Source of the DNA: Microscilla marina ATCC 23134
GTDB lineage: Bacteria; Bacteroidota; Bacteroidia; Cytophagales; Microscillaceae
DNA length: 64,000 nucleotides
Assembly (NCBI RefSeq): GCF_000169175.1
Contig: NZ_AAWS01000025.1
Coordinates: forward strand, 60,821 to 124,820
Direction: 5' to 3'
In this document: positions 53,814 to 62,631 of the stretch, piece by piece
Layout of the letters: every line of letters starts with the position of its first letter
Numbering within the stretch: position 1 is the first letter of the stretch
Made by a program: the position numbers and the translations under genes
The notes under the pieces: model-generated
The model's database searches: none
Told to the model about the DNA's origin: nothing
The model's input: only the letters and a program-made list of their open reading frames with translations

Positions 53814-54299
53814 TTATTCAATTTCGTTGATGATGTTCAGTACTTCCATAGTTAACTGACTTTGCTTACGGCTTATTTCGTCGTGTGTCATGGTCAAAGA
53901 GTTGAGGCTGTTCAGGTTAGCACTAATCACCACCACACGATTAAATAAATCTTTAGTCTGAGGTGTGCCCAATGCATCAGTGAGTTCATTGATTACCACT
54001 TGTAACTGCCCCTGCGCAATTAGTTTTTTTAACTTTACGGCATCAATCGCCACTTTATCAGAAGAACCAGACTGGGCAGGAACTGAGTCCTCATCTGCCA
54101 CCAGTTTTTCTACTTCTCTGGCAAACACAATCAACTGTTGATCGAAATGTACCGAAGTTCGGTCAGAATTAAATTTACTGCGCAATTGACTAAACATGGC
54201 CCTTTTACTGGTAGGCACTATTTGTTCCATAATCTCGAAGTAACTGACAAAGTCATTGCCTCTTACTTTGTCAATGGCAGTCTTGATGGCTTGATTCAT
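53814..54299 (-). CDS. Effector-associated domain (EAD11-like) protein
   Basis: A protein of 161 residues. The C-terminal half (about 88-160: LKKLIAQGQLQVVINELTDA, NRVVVISANLNSLNSLTM, EISRKQSQLTMEVLNIINEI) closely follows the Effector-Associated Domain 11 pattern, a small helical adaptor found in counter-invader conflict systems of complex-lifestyle bacteria. The N-terminal half (MNQAIKTAIDKVRGNDFVSY, EIMEQIVPTSKRAMFSQLRS) is also helical and may be another adaptor module; I cannot name it. No effector domain is attached. The ATG at 54299 is chosen since the 21 residues before it look like translated leader. A partner effector is not seen nearby. Confidence 0.65.
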   Translation of the reverse strand: MNQAIKTAIDKVRGNDFVSYFEIMEQIVPTSKRAMFSQLRSKFNSDRTSVHFDQQLIVFAREVEKLVADEDSVPAQSGSSDKVAIDAVKLKKLIAQGQLQVVINELTDALGTPQTKDLFNRVVVISANLNSLNSLTMTHDEISRKQSQLTMEVLNIINEIE

Positions 54300-54994
54300 A
54301 ATACTGGATCTTTTAAAACTTATCAAAAATACAATGATGTACGCTTTACCATAAGGTATCATATGGCAGGTAAAATTACGGTTTTTTTGACTAAATAATT
54401 ACACCACTTTTTTGTTTTTGAACAAGCCCAGCTTTTTCACAAGGCAGGGGAATGATAAAAAAGAGATGATTCATTACATTGGTTGTTTGCTCAGGTTTGA
54501 GGATTTACTCATCAATAGTTTTTGGGTGGGAACAACCCGTCTTCAGGAAAAGCTTTTCGCTTGTGATTATGTATTGTTTTTGAGGGTTTAATTATTTTTT
54601 ATTTTGTGAAATCATTTAAAGCTTTTTGAAAATTTTGTTTAAGTGCGTGTTTTTTGAAAAAACAATAAAATATTGAAAAATAACTTGTTGTATCCCAGAA
54701 GCCGTTTTGTATACTTTTTTTTAAATGGTTTTTATATATAAGTACTTGATTGATAGTGTTTTGAAAATATGATCAAATATTGATGTATTCCCAGTGAGTG
54801 ATTACTGGTTGTGCCCAAAGAGCCCCTTGTATACTTTTTGTAACCTCGCTTTTTTTGTTTCTCCCGCCTAAACCTTCTAATATAGCGCAGCACTTTATGA
54901 CTGAAAAAGTGGCGAAATATTACACTTATTTGATTTTTAGCAGAGCAAATTAATTACACAAATCAATTTTATAAATCCAATTTTTATTACACTT
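54300..54994. other. Very AT-rich upstream region with a 120-bp-spaced direct repeat
   Basis: It contains no coding frame. cccagaagccgttttgtata (54694-54713) and cccaaagagccccttgtata (54814-54833) are similar blocks, both continuing actttttt or actttttg, and are spaced exactly 120 bp. They may be duplicated control sites of the downstream T9SS protein gene or chance. No clear promoter was recognised. Confidence 0.4.
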
Positions 54995-57900
54995 ATGAAA
55001 GGTAAATTTTTACTAAGCTTTATCTTTGTGTTAACGCTGTGTTATAGCTCGTTTGCACAACAAAAGCCTACAGCTAAGGCTACTTATCGCACTACTAGTG
55101 CTTATGTAAGAGACATCCCTGCTTTGGCAAGCATGGATAACATTATTGCTGCCAGCGGAATGGAGCATGTGGCTCCTCCTAAACGCCGAGGCAAAAACAC
55201 TTATGTAGCTGGCAAGGGCTTCCCCCGAACAGGTGACCCACTGGCAACTAAGCAATTGGAAGCACACCGCAGGGCTGCTCAAAGTAGAACCACTGCGGCT
55301 ACTCAAGTAGCCAACTTTGACGCACACAAGGGCACTGTGTTGAATGACCCTACAGGTGCTATAGGACCCAACCACTACGTGTATGCTTTTAACTCTGGTT
55401 TTGGTATTCTTGACCGTAGCGGTAATGTGTTGGTTGCCGAGGCTTCTTTGGGTACTATTTTCCCTGGCGAAACACTAGGTGACCCGGTAGTAATGTATGA
55501 TAACTTTGCGGGTCGTTTTATCATTATGCAATTCAGTAATACTCCTAATGGTATTTTAATTGCCGTTTGTAAAGGTGCTGACCCTGTAAACGATGGATGG
55601 CACACTTACCGTTTTAACACGGGATCTTTCCCTGACTACGAAAAAATGTCTATCTGGCACGATGGTTACTACATCACGGCTAACAAAGACCAAAACTCTG
55701 CTTCTACAAGTGAGGTGGTGTATGTGGTAGAAAGAGATAAGATGTTAACGGGTGCTACTTCTCAATTGATAGGCTTTCCGTTGCCAGGTATCAGAAACAA
55801 CGGTTTTTATAGCCCAGGTGGATTCAACGCTACAGGTACTTCTTTGCCTCCTTCAAGTGCAAAACACCAAATCGTTTATATGCAAGACGACTCTTGGTCT
55901 GGTGTATCTAACGATCACTTGAAAATTTGGACTTCTACTGTAGACTGGAACAACACTTCTAACTCTAGCATTACCTTATCGCAAGAATTAAACACAACGG
56001 CTTTTGATGGAGTGTTCAACGGTGGTTCTTTCCAAAACTTAACTGAGCCAGGTGGAGGCCGTAAAATTGACGCTATTCAGGCTACTATGATGTTTATGAC
56101 CAACTATCGCCGTTTTGCTACGCACAACTCAGTAGTAATGAACTTTGTCGTAGATGTAAATGGTAACGACGGCAAAGCGGGTATCCGTTGGTATGAGCTT
56201 CGTCAGCCTTCGGCGGGTGGCAACTGGTCTATTTACCAAGAAGGTACTTATGTTGATCCTAATGGACACAGTGCTTTTTGTGGTGCTATCGGAATGGACA
56301 AAAACGGTAATATTGGTATGGGTTACACAATCGTAAGTAGCTCTAAGCACCTTTCTATTCGTTATACTGGTCGTTTGGCTAGTGATCCTTTAGGGGTAAT
56401 GACTCAAGGTGAAGGTGTTGCTTCTGATGGAGATGCCAGAAGTAATCGTTCAGACGGACGTTATGGTGACTATGCGCAAATCACTATGGATCCAACCGAT
56501 GATTTAACCTTCTGGCATATTGGCGAATATATGAAGGGCTCTGCGAGTCAAGTAAGAAGAAGCCGTGTGGTTGCTTTCCGTTTTGGTACCCCTGTGCCAG
56601 ATACTCAAGCTCCTTCCACGCCTACCAACTTGACTGCTTCCAGCGTATCGTCTACCAACCTTACTTTAAACTGGACAGCTTCTACTGACAATGTAGGGGT
56701 GTCTGGCTATGATGTTTACAGAGGTGCTACTCTGATTGGCTCTGCCAGTGGAACTTCCTACAATGTAACTGGTTTGAGTCCTAATACTGCTTATTCTTTC
56801 TCGGTAAGAGCTAAAGATGCAGCGGGTAATATTTCAGGCGCAAGCAACACGGTAAATGTAACTACTACTTCTACTCCTACTGGTTGTGCTAACGGAGTTG
56901 CTTCTTTCCCTTATGGCGAAAGCTTTGAAAACACTTTGGGTGACTGGACTCAAGCATCTGGCGATGACTTAAACTGGACCATTGATGCCAATGGTACGCC
57001 TTCCACGGGTACTGGACCTTCTGCGGCGGCGGCGGGTAACTCTTATGTATATGTGGAGGCTTCGGTAAACGGAACTGGTTACCCTAACAAGAGAGCGATT
57101 TTAAACTCACCTTGTTTTAACTTAAGTGCCGCTTCTCAGGCTACTTTCACTTTTAAGTACCACATGTTTGGCGCCACTGATATGGGAAGCTTTAACCTTG
57201 AAGCAAGCAACGATAACGGGACTACCTGGACTAGTATTTGGAACCAAACTGGTAACCAGGGCAACCAATGGAATACTGCTTCGGTAGATTTGGCGGCTTA
57301 TGTAGGTGGAAGCGTTCAGTTGAGGTTTAATCGCGTAACTGGTAGCACCTGGCAGGCAGACATTGCCATTGACGATGTAAGTGTAACTACTGGCAGCGTG
57401 AGCAACTGTGCTTCTGGCAACTTAACTTTGACCATTACTTTTGACAATTACCCACAAGAAACTTCTTGGGAGGTTACCAACGCTGGTGGAACTGTAGTGG
57501 CTTCTAAGAGCTATTCTTCTGCCAATCCTGATGGTTCTACTGTAAACGAAACTATTGCTGGCTTGGCGGCTGGTGACTATACTTTTACTTTAAAAGATAG
57601 CTATGGCGATGGTATTTGCTGTGCTTACGGTACTGGTTCTTATACTTTGGCTTACACTGGCGGAACCATTGCAAGTGGTGGCGAGTTTAACAGTACCGAT
57701 GCTACTGACTTCTGTATTGGTTCAAGAAGCAAGAGCGCAGGTGCTACTCGTTTAGAGACTTACGCCTTAGATAAAAGCAACGATATTAAATTATATCCTG
57801 TACCTGCTACTGGTGTGTTGAACATCAACGCTCAGGGAGAGGTAGACGGGATTCAAATCTTTTCTATGTATGGAAGAACAGTGAAAACTGCTGAAAAAAC

Positions 57901-58018
57901 TGCCAATGGCAAGAGCAACACAAATAGTGTAGATGTTTCTGACCTTCCGGCTGGTACTTACTTTATCAGAATAACCACTGGTGGAAAAACAGTCACCAAA
58001 AAGTTTTTGAAGCAATAG
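54995..58018 (+). CDS. Large multidomain T9SS-exported surface protein
   Basis: A protein of 1007 residues with a signal peptide (FLLSFIFVLTLCYSSFAQ). Residues about 90-535 are a beta-rich unknown domain with DRSGNVLVAEASLG and VVMYDNFAGRFIIMQFSN. A fibronectin type III domain (about 540-628, APSTPTNLTASSVSS) follows, then a MAM/jelly-roll-like domain (about 632-800, FPYGESFENTLGDWTQ ... DIAIDDVSV), a further beta domain with TLKDSYGDGICCAYGTGSY, and a C-terminal type IX sorting domain (about 930-1007, IKLYPVPATGVLNINAQGEV ... GTYFIRITTGGKTVTKKFLK). It would be secreted across the outer membrane and either released or attached. Enzymatic activity not evident. Confidence 0.92.
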   Translation: MKGKFLLSFIFVLTLCYSSFAQQKPTAKATYRTTSAYVRDIPALASMDNIIAASGMEHVAPPKRRGKNTYVAGKGFPRTGDPLATKQLEAHRRAAQSRTTAATQVANFDAHKGTVLNDPTGAIGPNHYVYAFNSGFGILDRSGNVLVAEASLGTIFPGETLGDPVVMYDNFAGRFIIMQFSNTPNGILIAVCKGADPVNDGWHTYRFNTGSFPDYEKMSIWHDGYYITANKDQNSASTSEVVYVVERDKMLTGATSQLIGFPLPGIRNNGFYSPGGFNATGTSLPPSSAKHQIVYMQDDSWSGVSNDHLKIWTSTVDWNNTSNSSITLSQELNTTAFDGVFNGGSFQNLTEPGGGRKIDAIQATMMFMTNYRRFATHNSVVMNFVVDVNGNDGKAGIRWYELRQPSAGGNWSIYQEGTYVDPNGHSAFCGAIGMDKNGNIGMGYTIVSSSKHLSIRYTGRLASDPLGVMTQGEGVASDGDARSNRSDGRYGDYAQITMDPTDDLTFWHIGEYMKGSASQVRRSRVVAFRFGTPVPDTQAPSTPTNLTASSVSSTNLTLNWTASTDNVGVSGYDVYRGATLIGSASGTSYNVTGLSPNTAYSFSVRAKDAAGNISGASNTVNVTTTSTPTGCANGVASFPYGESFENTLGDWTQASGDDLNWTIDANGTPSTGTGPSAAAAGNSYVYVEASVNGTGYPNKRAILNSPCFNLSAASQATFTFKYHMFGATDMGSFNLEASNDNGTTWTSIWNQTGNQGNQWNTASVDLAAYVGGSVQLRFNRVTGSTWQADIAIDDVSVTTGSVSNCASGNLTLTITFDNYPQETSWEVTNAGGTVVASKSYSSANPDGSTVNETIAGLAAGDYTFTLKDSYGDGICCAYGTGSYTLAYTGGTIASGGEFNSTDATDFCIGSRSKSAGATRLETYALDKSNDIKLYPVPATGVLNINAQGEVDGIQIFSMYGRTVKTAEKTANGKSNTNSVDVSDLPAGTYFIRITTGGKTVTKKFLKQ

Positions 58019-58070
58019 TCATTGCAACTACTTGTTACTTAAACGGGTAACAGACAGATCAATAAAGCGA

Positions 58071-58104
58071 AAAGGTCGCCTGGTATTCAGGTGACCTTTT
58101 TTGT
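58071..58104 (+). terminator. Terminator of the T9SS protein gene
   Basis: aaaggtcgcctg (58071-58082) pairs with caggtgaccttt (58088-58099), one G-T pair, then a T run. Confidence 0.88.
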
Positions 58105-58290
58105 TTGTAACACGATTTTGAAGTTCAAGAAACAACAAGCAAAAAGTAGTGGCCGCATTACAAGTGCTAGTAATTATATATACATGCATCGCAGATGCGC
58201 GAGAGGGGAAGCCAAAGGGCAAAAGGTGCAAAGTACCGCTTTACATATTTAGTGTCTGGAGTACTAGATGATTGTCTAATAGATGATTGT

Positions 58291-58575
58291 CTAAAGTGTA
58301 AACGCCACATACCCCAGAAACGCGGTACTAATCAGGAACCCAAGCCAGGCTGTACCATATTTAATGGCTTCTATAAGTTTACGATTTTTTGACATGTTTT
58401 CAAGCACTGAATATTTATCCATTACAATATACATGCACCCAAAAATAGACCAACTTGCGGCAGACGTAATGTCAAGCTTCGTCAGATACAATAAACCCAC
58501 TACAATTAGCTCGAAACCCACTAACAAATTTAATATTTCCATGGGTTTCTTCATTTTAACATACACACTCATCAT
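58291..58575 (-). CDS. Small three-helix membrane protein overlapping the flavoprotein gene
   Basis: A protein of about 94 residues with three hydrophobic helices (ILNLLVGFELIVVGLLYL, ASWSIFGCMYIVMD, YGTAWLGFLISTAFLGYVAF). Its start (ATG at 58575, or the next ATG at 58572) lies inside the last 20 bases of the flavoprotein gene, so translation is likely coupled. Family unknown; it may anchor the flavoprotein or move a small molecule in the same pathway. Confidence 0.55.
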   Translation of the reverse strand: MMSVYVKMKKPMEILNLLVGFELIVVGLLYLTKLDITSAASWSIFGCMYIVMDKYSVLENMSKNRKLIEAIKYGTAWLGFLISTAFLGYVAFTL

Positions 58576-59686
58576 CACAACACGATAAATTATCCAAATA
58601 AAAGTTATTGTTCTTATATTCTTGAAGAGCCTTCTCTATTGTTTTAGGAGGAACTTTCATTCGTTTTGCAATTTTTTCGGCTACTATGGCAAACCTTTGC
58701 CTGTATTTATAAATAAAGCAAAATAACGCGTTTCCATGTTTCACTTGTGGGCCTACCAAAAATAGATTTTTTGTCTTGGTAGACTCATCAAATTCATTCA
58801 ATAGGGGGTAGTTGTTTTTAAACCCAAATGATTCTTGCACAAGCGTGAGGCTACTGGCAAATCCTGTGCAATTAATGGGTTTTTGGGGAGAGGTGAATGT
58901 ATGACCATTGGCGGTTTTAACGATGTAGGTAGCATTTACAAATTCTACTCTGGTCACTTTGGTTTCAGTGTAATAATCAAAAAGATCGGTCACATATTCT
59001 ACCCTGTCTCTTGTAAATGGAGCAAGGGAGTAACTCGAATCGCTTTTTACCAGATTTAAATAGTCAGAATCATCAAGGAGGGTTACTATCTTTCTTGCCC
59101 TAATTAAGTTAACCATGGCGTCAAAACCAGATTCATAGGCTCCTATCACAATGTGTTCATCACCGTCCAAATCTGAAAAGGAATCAATTTCTGAGTAATG
59201 TGTACATAGATGAGCACCTTCAAAGGCTTGCTTATTAGGGTATTGATATTCACCCGCTGCCCATATTGCATAGGTACTCTTGTACACTCCATGAGTGGTA
59301 GTTAATACGAAGGAATCCCCCTTTTTCCGAACAGCGTCTACACAGACCTCTGTTTTAATTGGCAGATCATAATACTTTGCAAGATTTTCAAGATACTCGA
59401 CATAATCTTCTCCTGTAGGGTGTTCAGTCAATAATGTGAATGCCGGAGAGGTACCCGGGGTGATGGCATTCAAATCGGGCATCTTAAAAAAGTTTCCCGT
59501 GAATGAAGGAGATATAAATCGGGTTTCTTTGGGCCATTTTCTAAATGAATCACCAATCGAAGCCTTTTCTAATATGATATGATTTATTTCCAGCTTTTGC
59601 AAAAGAATACTTACTCCTATGCCCGCAGGTCCTGCGCCAACTATGATAACATCATAATACTCATCTATATTGCTACTATCACTCAT
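58556..59686 (-). CDS. FAD/NAD(P)-binding oxidoreductase (flavin monooxygenase-like) with Cys-rich tail
   Basis: A protein of 376 residues. The FAD-binding Rossmann motif VGAGPAGIG is at 16-24. The second nucleotide-binding site is the variant VIGAYESGFDAM. A FATHP-like CTGFASS segment near 280 is typical of the flavoprotein monooxygenase/thioredoxin reductase-like clan. Length is standard. The C terminus ends CCDDECVC, an unusual Cys cluster that could bind metal or form disulfides. Upstream at 59769-59805 lies a 37-bp palindrome that may regulate it. Confidence 0.85.
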   Translation of the reverse strand: MSDSSNIDEYYDVIIVGAGPAGIGVSILLQKLEINHIILEKASIGDSFRKWPKETRFISPSFTGNFFKMPDLNAITPGTSPAFTLLTEHPTGEDYVEYLENLAKYYDLPIKTEVCVDAVRKKGDSFVLTTTHGVYKSTYAIWAAGEYQYPNKQAFEGAHLCTHYSEIDSFSDLDGDEHIVIGAYESGFDAMVNLIRARKIVTLLDDSDYLNLVKSDSSYSLAPFTRDRVEYVTDLFDYYTETKVTRVEFVNATYIVKTANGHTFTSPQKPINCTGFASSLTLVQESFGFKNNYPLLNEFDESTKTKNLFLVGPQVKHGNALFCFIYKYRQRFAIVAEKIAKRMKVPPKTIEKALQEYKNNNFYLDNLSCCDDECVC

Positions 59687-59768
59687 CCTGTAAGGTCATT
59701 AGCTGTGTAACTCTTTTTATAATCTTCGCTTTCATACAAATGAAAAACTGTTACAATTTTAACCATTA

Positions 59769-59805
59769 ATAACCACAAATGCAACATTGTTGCATTTGTG
59801 GTTAT
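59769..59805. promoter_or_regulatory. 37-bp near-perfect palindrome upstream of the flavoprotein gene
   Basis: ataaccacaaatgcaac (59769-59785) and gttgcatttgtggttat (59789-59805) are exact reverse complements around the bases att. It lies 83 bp before the flavoprotein start codon and has no T run, so an operator is more likely than a terminator. Confidence 0.6.
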
Positions 59806-59847
59806 ATGATGATAAAAAGGTATTACCTTGTGATAGCTATTTTTTCT

Positions 59848-60040
59848 CTTAGGAATGGTGTAAAAATAAAGTTCTATAGTGACGCCAAAATATTTTGTTG
59901 GCAGGAGAGGCAATATCCAGTGGATGTTGAGCCAGCCCTGCGGGACGGCGTCATAGCAGCGCTACGTCAAGTTTTTTTAACGAATTCTGTCAGCGAAAGA
60001 TGACGTTAAAAATGTAAATTTATTTTGGTACTATTCCTTA
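59848..60040 (-). mobile_element. MITE-like element, family 3 copy B (193 bp)
   Basis: The reverse complement of this segment matches 51410-51603 with about five substitutions. The ends cttaggaatggtgtaaaaat and, reversed, taaggaatagtaccaaaata are imperfect inverted repeats. It is inserted between the flavoprotein gene and the SnoaL-like lipoprotein gene. No coding frame. Confidence 0.85.
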
Positions 60041-60059
60041 TATTAATTGAGACCAAACT

Positions 60060-60656
60060 TTATCCTGGGTTGTAAGGCAAAGCTGATTTATGAGCTACAA
60101 TCCTTAGCTTCCCATTTTTATCTTTTACATACCCAAAAGTATACTCCACTTTTATTTCCTTTCCACTTTTTGTCGTAAAGTAGTAATTTCCCATGGCAAT
60201 GGCCATGTCACACACATTAGCGTAAATTCCACTATTCTCCCAGCGAACTTTCGTATAAGGTGCAATCGCAAATCCTTTGTCCTCAGCATAGGTTTCGTTT
60301 CCGCCAACAAAATAAGACAAGGCTGCATCGAACGTCTCTCTAAACTGATCCTCAGATGCTAAAGTTGGTTTAAACAGCACCATACCTAAATCATAGCCGT
60401 ATAGGCTCTCGATATGCGCTTTGGCGGCTTGTTTGTAATCACCACCATCGTTAAATACTTTTCCAATTTTGACTATTCCAGCGCCCCATTGTTGTTGAGC
60501 GGCCACTACTTCAGCTGAAGTAATACATTGAGTTGATTTATCTTTTATAATTTGTTTTTTGTTGTTCTCTGCTTCAGAGGTTTCCTTTTCATTTACCTGA
60601 TTGCAAGCAAAAACGGCAAATGCTGATAATAAAATGAATGTTGATCTTCTAAACAT
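60060..60656 (-). CDS. SnoaL/NTF2-like lipoprotein
   Basis: A protein of 198 residues. The N terminus RRSTFILLSAFAVFACNQ has a lipobox ending at Cys18, so it is a predicted outer- or inner-membrane lipoprotein. A Glu/Lys-rich linker is followed by a domain of about 150 residues (SAEVVAAQQQWGAGIVKIGK ... LRIVAHKSALPYNPG) like the DUF4440/SnoaL-like NTF2 fold, known for small-molecule binding. No active-site residues can be assigned. It is divergent from the haloperoxidase-like gene. Confidence 0.65.
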   Translation of the reverse strand: MFRRSTFILLSAFAVFACNQVNEKETSEAENNKKQIIKDKSTQCITSAEVVAAQQQWGAGIVKIGKVFNDGGDYKQAAKAHIESLYGYDLGMVLFKPTLASEDQFRETFDAALSYFVGGNETYAEDKGFAIAPYTKVRWENSGIYANVCDMAIAMGNYYFTTKSGKEIKVEYTFGYVKDKNGKLRIVAHKSALPYNPG

Positions 60657-60991
60657 TTTAGATTTGTTTTTAGAATATGCCTACTTTGTAAGATGGTGTT
60701 CGGCTTGTCCACATTTATTTTTTAGCTCTACAAATATTTTGAATTGGCTATAACAGCTTAATATAAGACCTTCGTAAGGTTCGTTTTTTAAGGGAATCTA
60801 CTCAGTTGTTGTTAAGGGTGATTGCACAAGTCCCTGTGTGTATCAGCAAGTAAAAACTTGCCGGGCTTTTTTGGAATACTTGGGATCATTAGGAGGCAGA
60901 CATTGAGTGAATGCAAAGACCAGAATCGTTTGGGCTTGATTGGTTGCCTTATTTGTATTAATTTTATTTTATAAAAAATCAAAAACTGCCA
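60657..60991. other. Gene-free region between divergent genes
   Basis: It should hold the promoters of the lipoprotein and haloperoxidase genes. A hairpin gcaagt/acttgc at 60846-60861, followed by gggctttttt, resembles a terminator but no rightward gene lies upstream; it may be an attenuator or chance. No further signals were seen. Confidence 0.4.
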
Positions 60992-62314
60992 ATGGATTTA
61001 TCGCCTAAAATTTCCACTACACTATTTCTATACATGTTCTGCTTGATAGTTATGCTGTTCAAACCAGGCATAGGGTATGGACAAATGACATCCTCCTCGC
61101 TTAAGTCCTTCAAGTTTAAACTCCAGGAGCGTTTTTCACCAGTCAATGAAAAACTTCTTCAGGATGAAATTTCGGAAATAGCGGTTATTCAGCGGCAAAT
61201 GGAGAAAGAGAACTTATGGGCCATAAGGTATTGGAATGGGGCTTATCCCTCTTACCGCTGGCACCAATTGCTTATGCAAGCCAGCCAAAACCATCAAGGT
61301 CATAAAAATGGAGGTCGGGTGGTCGTTATGCATCTTGCAATCTATGACGCTATGGTGGAAGTTTGGAAGCATAAAAAGGCTCATTTCCAGAAGGCGGCCT
61401 ATCAGTATGACTCAAAGGTCAAAAGACTTGGACCCAAATCTGACTACTCCGCTTTTATTTGCGAATGGAGCGCCGTGGCGGGAGCCGCCCACCGGGTCAT
61501 AGGACATTACTTTCCAGCGCAAAAAGAATTGCTCGACAGCCAACTCGCTGCCTTTAAATCTGCTCGTCTTGCCAGTGGTCTGCAATTTCCCTCTGACATT
61601 GAGAAGGGACTGGAGATTGGACAAAAAATAGCTAAGAAATACATTGAATATGCCAAGGATGATCGCACAGACCGTCGCTGGAAAGGGAGGGTACCAAAAT
61701 TAGATAGTCTCTGGTCAGGCAATCCCAGCCCTTGGGACCCTATGAAAAGGCAATGGAAGCCCCTTACCCTTGATCAACCCAATCAGTTCAGACCCAAACC
61801 GCCTCCTACGGACTGGTCTGTTGACATGGAAGAGCTTCGGGAATTTAATGCAAAACATCAAAGCAGTGAAATCGCCTGGAAGTGGAAAAGCGAGCCGGTC
61901 TGGGATCGACTGATCGAACGAAAGATTCTGGAATACAACCTGAACCCCTTTGAAGCTGCTTTTGCGAATGCTATTTTTCATACCGCACGCTACGATGCCA
62001 TCATTGCCGCTTGGGATGGGAAATATCATTATTGGGGAATTCGACCGTTTCAGTACGACCTTTCTTTCAAACCTATTTTGATCGCCACCCCCAACTTCCC
62101 TGGTTATCCTGCCGGACATACAACCGTTGCTGGCTCCATCGCCAAAGTGTTGTCATTCCTGTTTCCCAGAGATAAATCGTTTTTTGATGGACTTGCGAAA
62201 GAGTGTTCAGAATCCCGTTTTGAAGGAGGGGTGCATTTTCGTACCGATAATGAAGTGGGATTGGAAGTAGGCGATAAAGTCGGGCAGTGGGTAATCAAGG
62301 CATTTACAGAATGA
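60992..62314 (+). CDS. Exported vanadium-dependent haloperoxidase-like (PAP2 clan) protein
   Basis: A protein of 440 residues with a signal peptide (TTLFLYMFCLIVMLFKPGIG). The vanadate/phosphate site is recognisable: RYDAIIAAWDGKYHYWGIRP has the Arg, GYPAGHTTVAGS is a variant of the PSGH motif with His376, and a later Arg/His-containing segment EGGVHFRTDNEVG completes the site. Vanadium haloperoxidase-like proteins oxidise halides with H2O2 or act as phosphatases; the residue that separates the two roles cannot be settled by reading. The protein is likely periplasmic or secreted. Confidence 0.85.
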   Translation: MDLSPKISTTLFLYMFCLIVMLFKPGIGYGQMTSSSLKSFKFKLQERFSPVNEKLLQDEISEIAVIQRQMEKENLWAIRYWNGAYPSYRWHQLLMQASQNHQGHKNGGRVVVMHLAIYDAMVEVWKHKKAHFQKAAYQYDSKVKRLGPKSDYSAFICEWSAVAGAAHRVIGHYFPAQKELLDSQLAAFKSARLASGLQFPSDIEKGLEIGQKIAKKYIEYAKDDRTDRRWKGRVPKLDSLWSGNPSPWDPMKRQWKPLTLDQPNQFRPKPPPTDWSVDMEELREFNAKHQSSEIAWKWKSEPVWDRLIERKILEYNLNPFEAAFANAIFHTARYDAIIAAWDGKYHYWGIRPFQYDLSFKPILIATPNFPGYPAGHTTVAGSIAKVLSFLFPRDKSFFDGLAKECSESRFEGGVHFRTDNEVGLEVGDKVGQWVIKAFTE

Positions 62315-62631
62315 GGTAACTCAATGTAGGGGTTCCTTTTTATTGCAACGTTTGTGACATGGTTCAGTTTCTCTTTACAAAAAACAACTTGAATACTTTT
62401 GGGTAAGTAAAACTACAAAAATAACCTAATCCATAGAACTTCGTCTTTGAGCACTGTGCTTCTTCAAAAAATAGTTCTGTAGCTCTTGCTACGCAAAGAT
62501 TTTTTTCATTGCTCAGTACACAAATACTGTTTTCTTTTGGATCACTTTATTTTTTACGTTTTACTAAGTATAACTTTTGTAGCACCGTTTTACGTAAAAA
62601 CGTGCGAATTGTCAATAAAACTTGATTTTGA
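62315..62631. other. Gene-free region upstream of the RAYT transposase
   Basis: It has short palindromic phrases such as gtagctcttgctacgc and tgagcactgtgcttc, in the style of the MITE-like elements in the window, but no matching terminal repeats could be defined. Confidence 0.4.
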
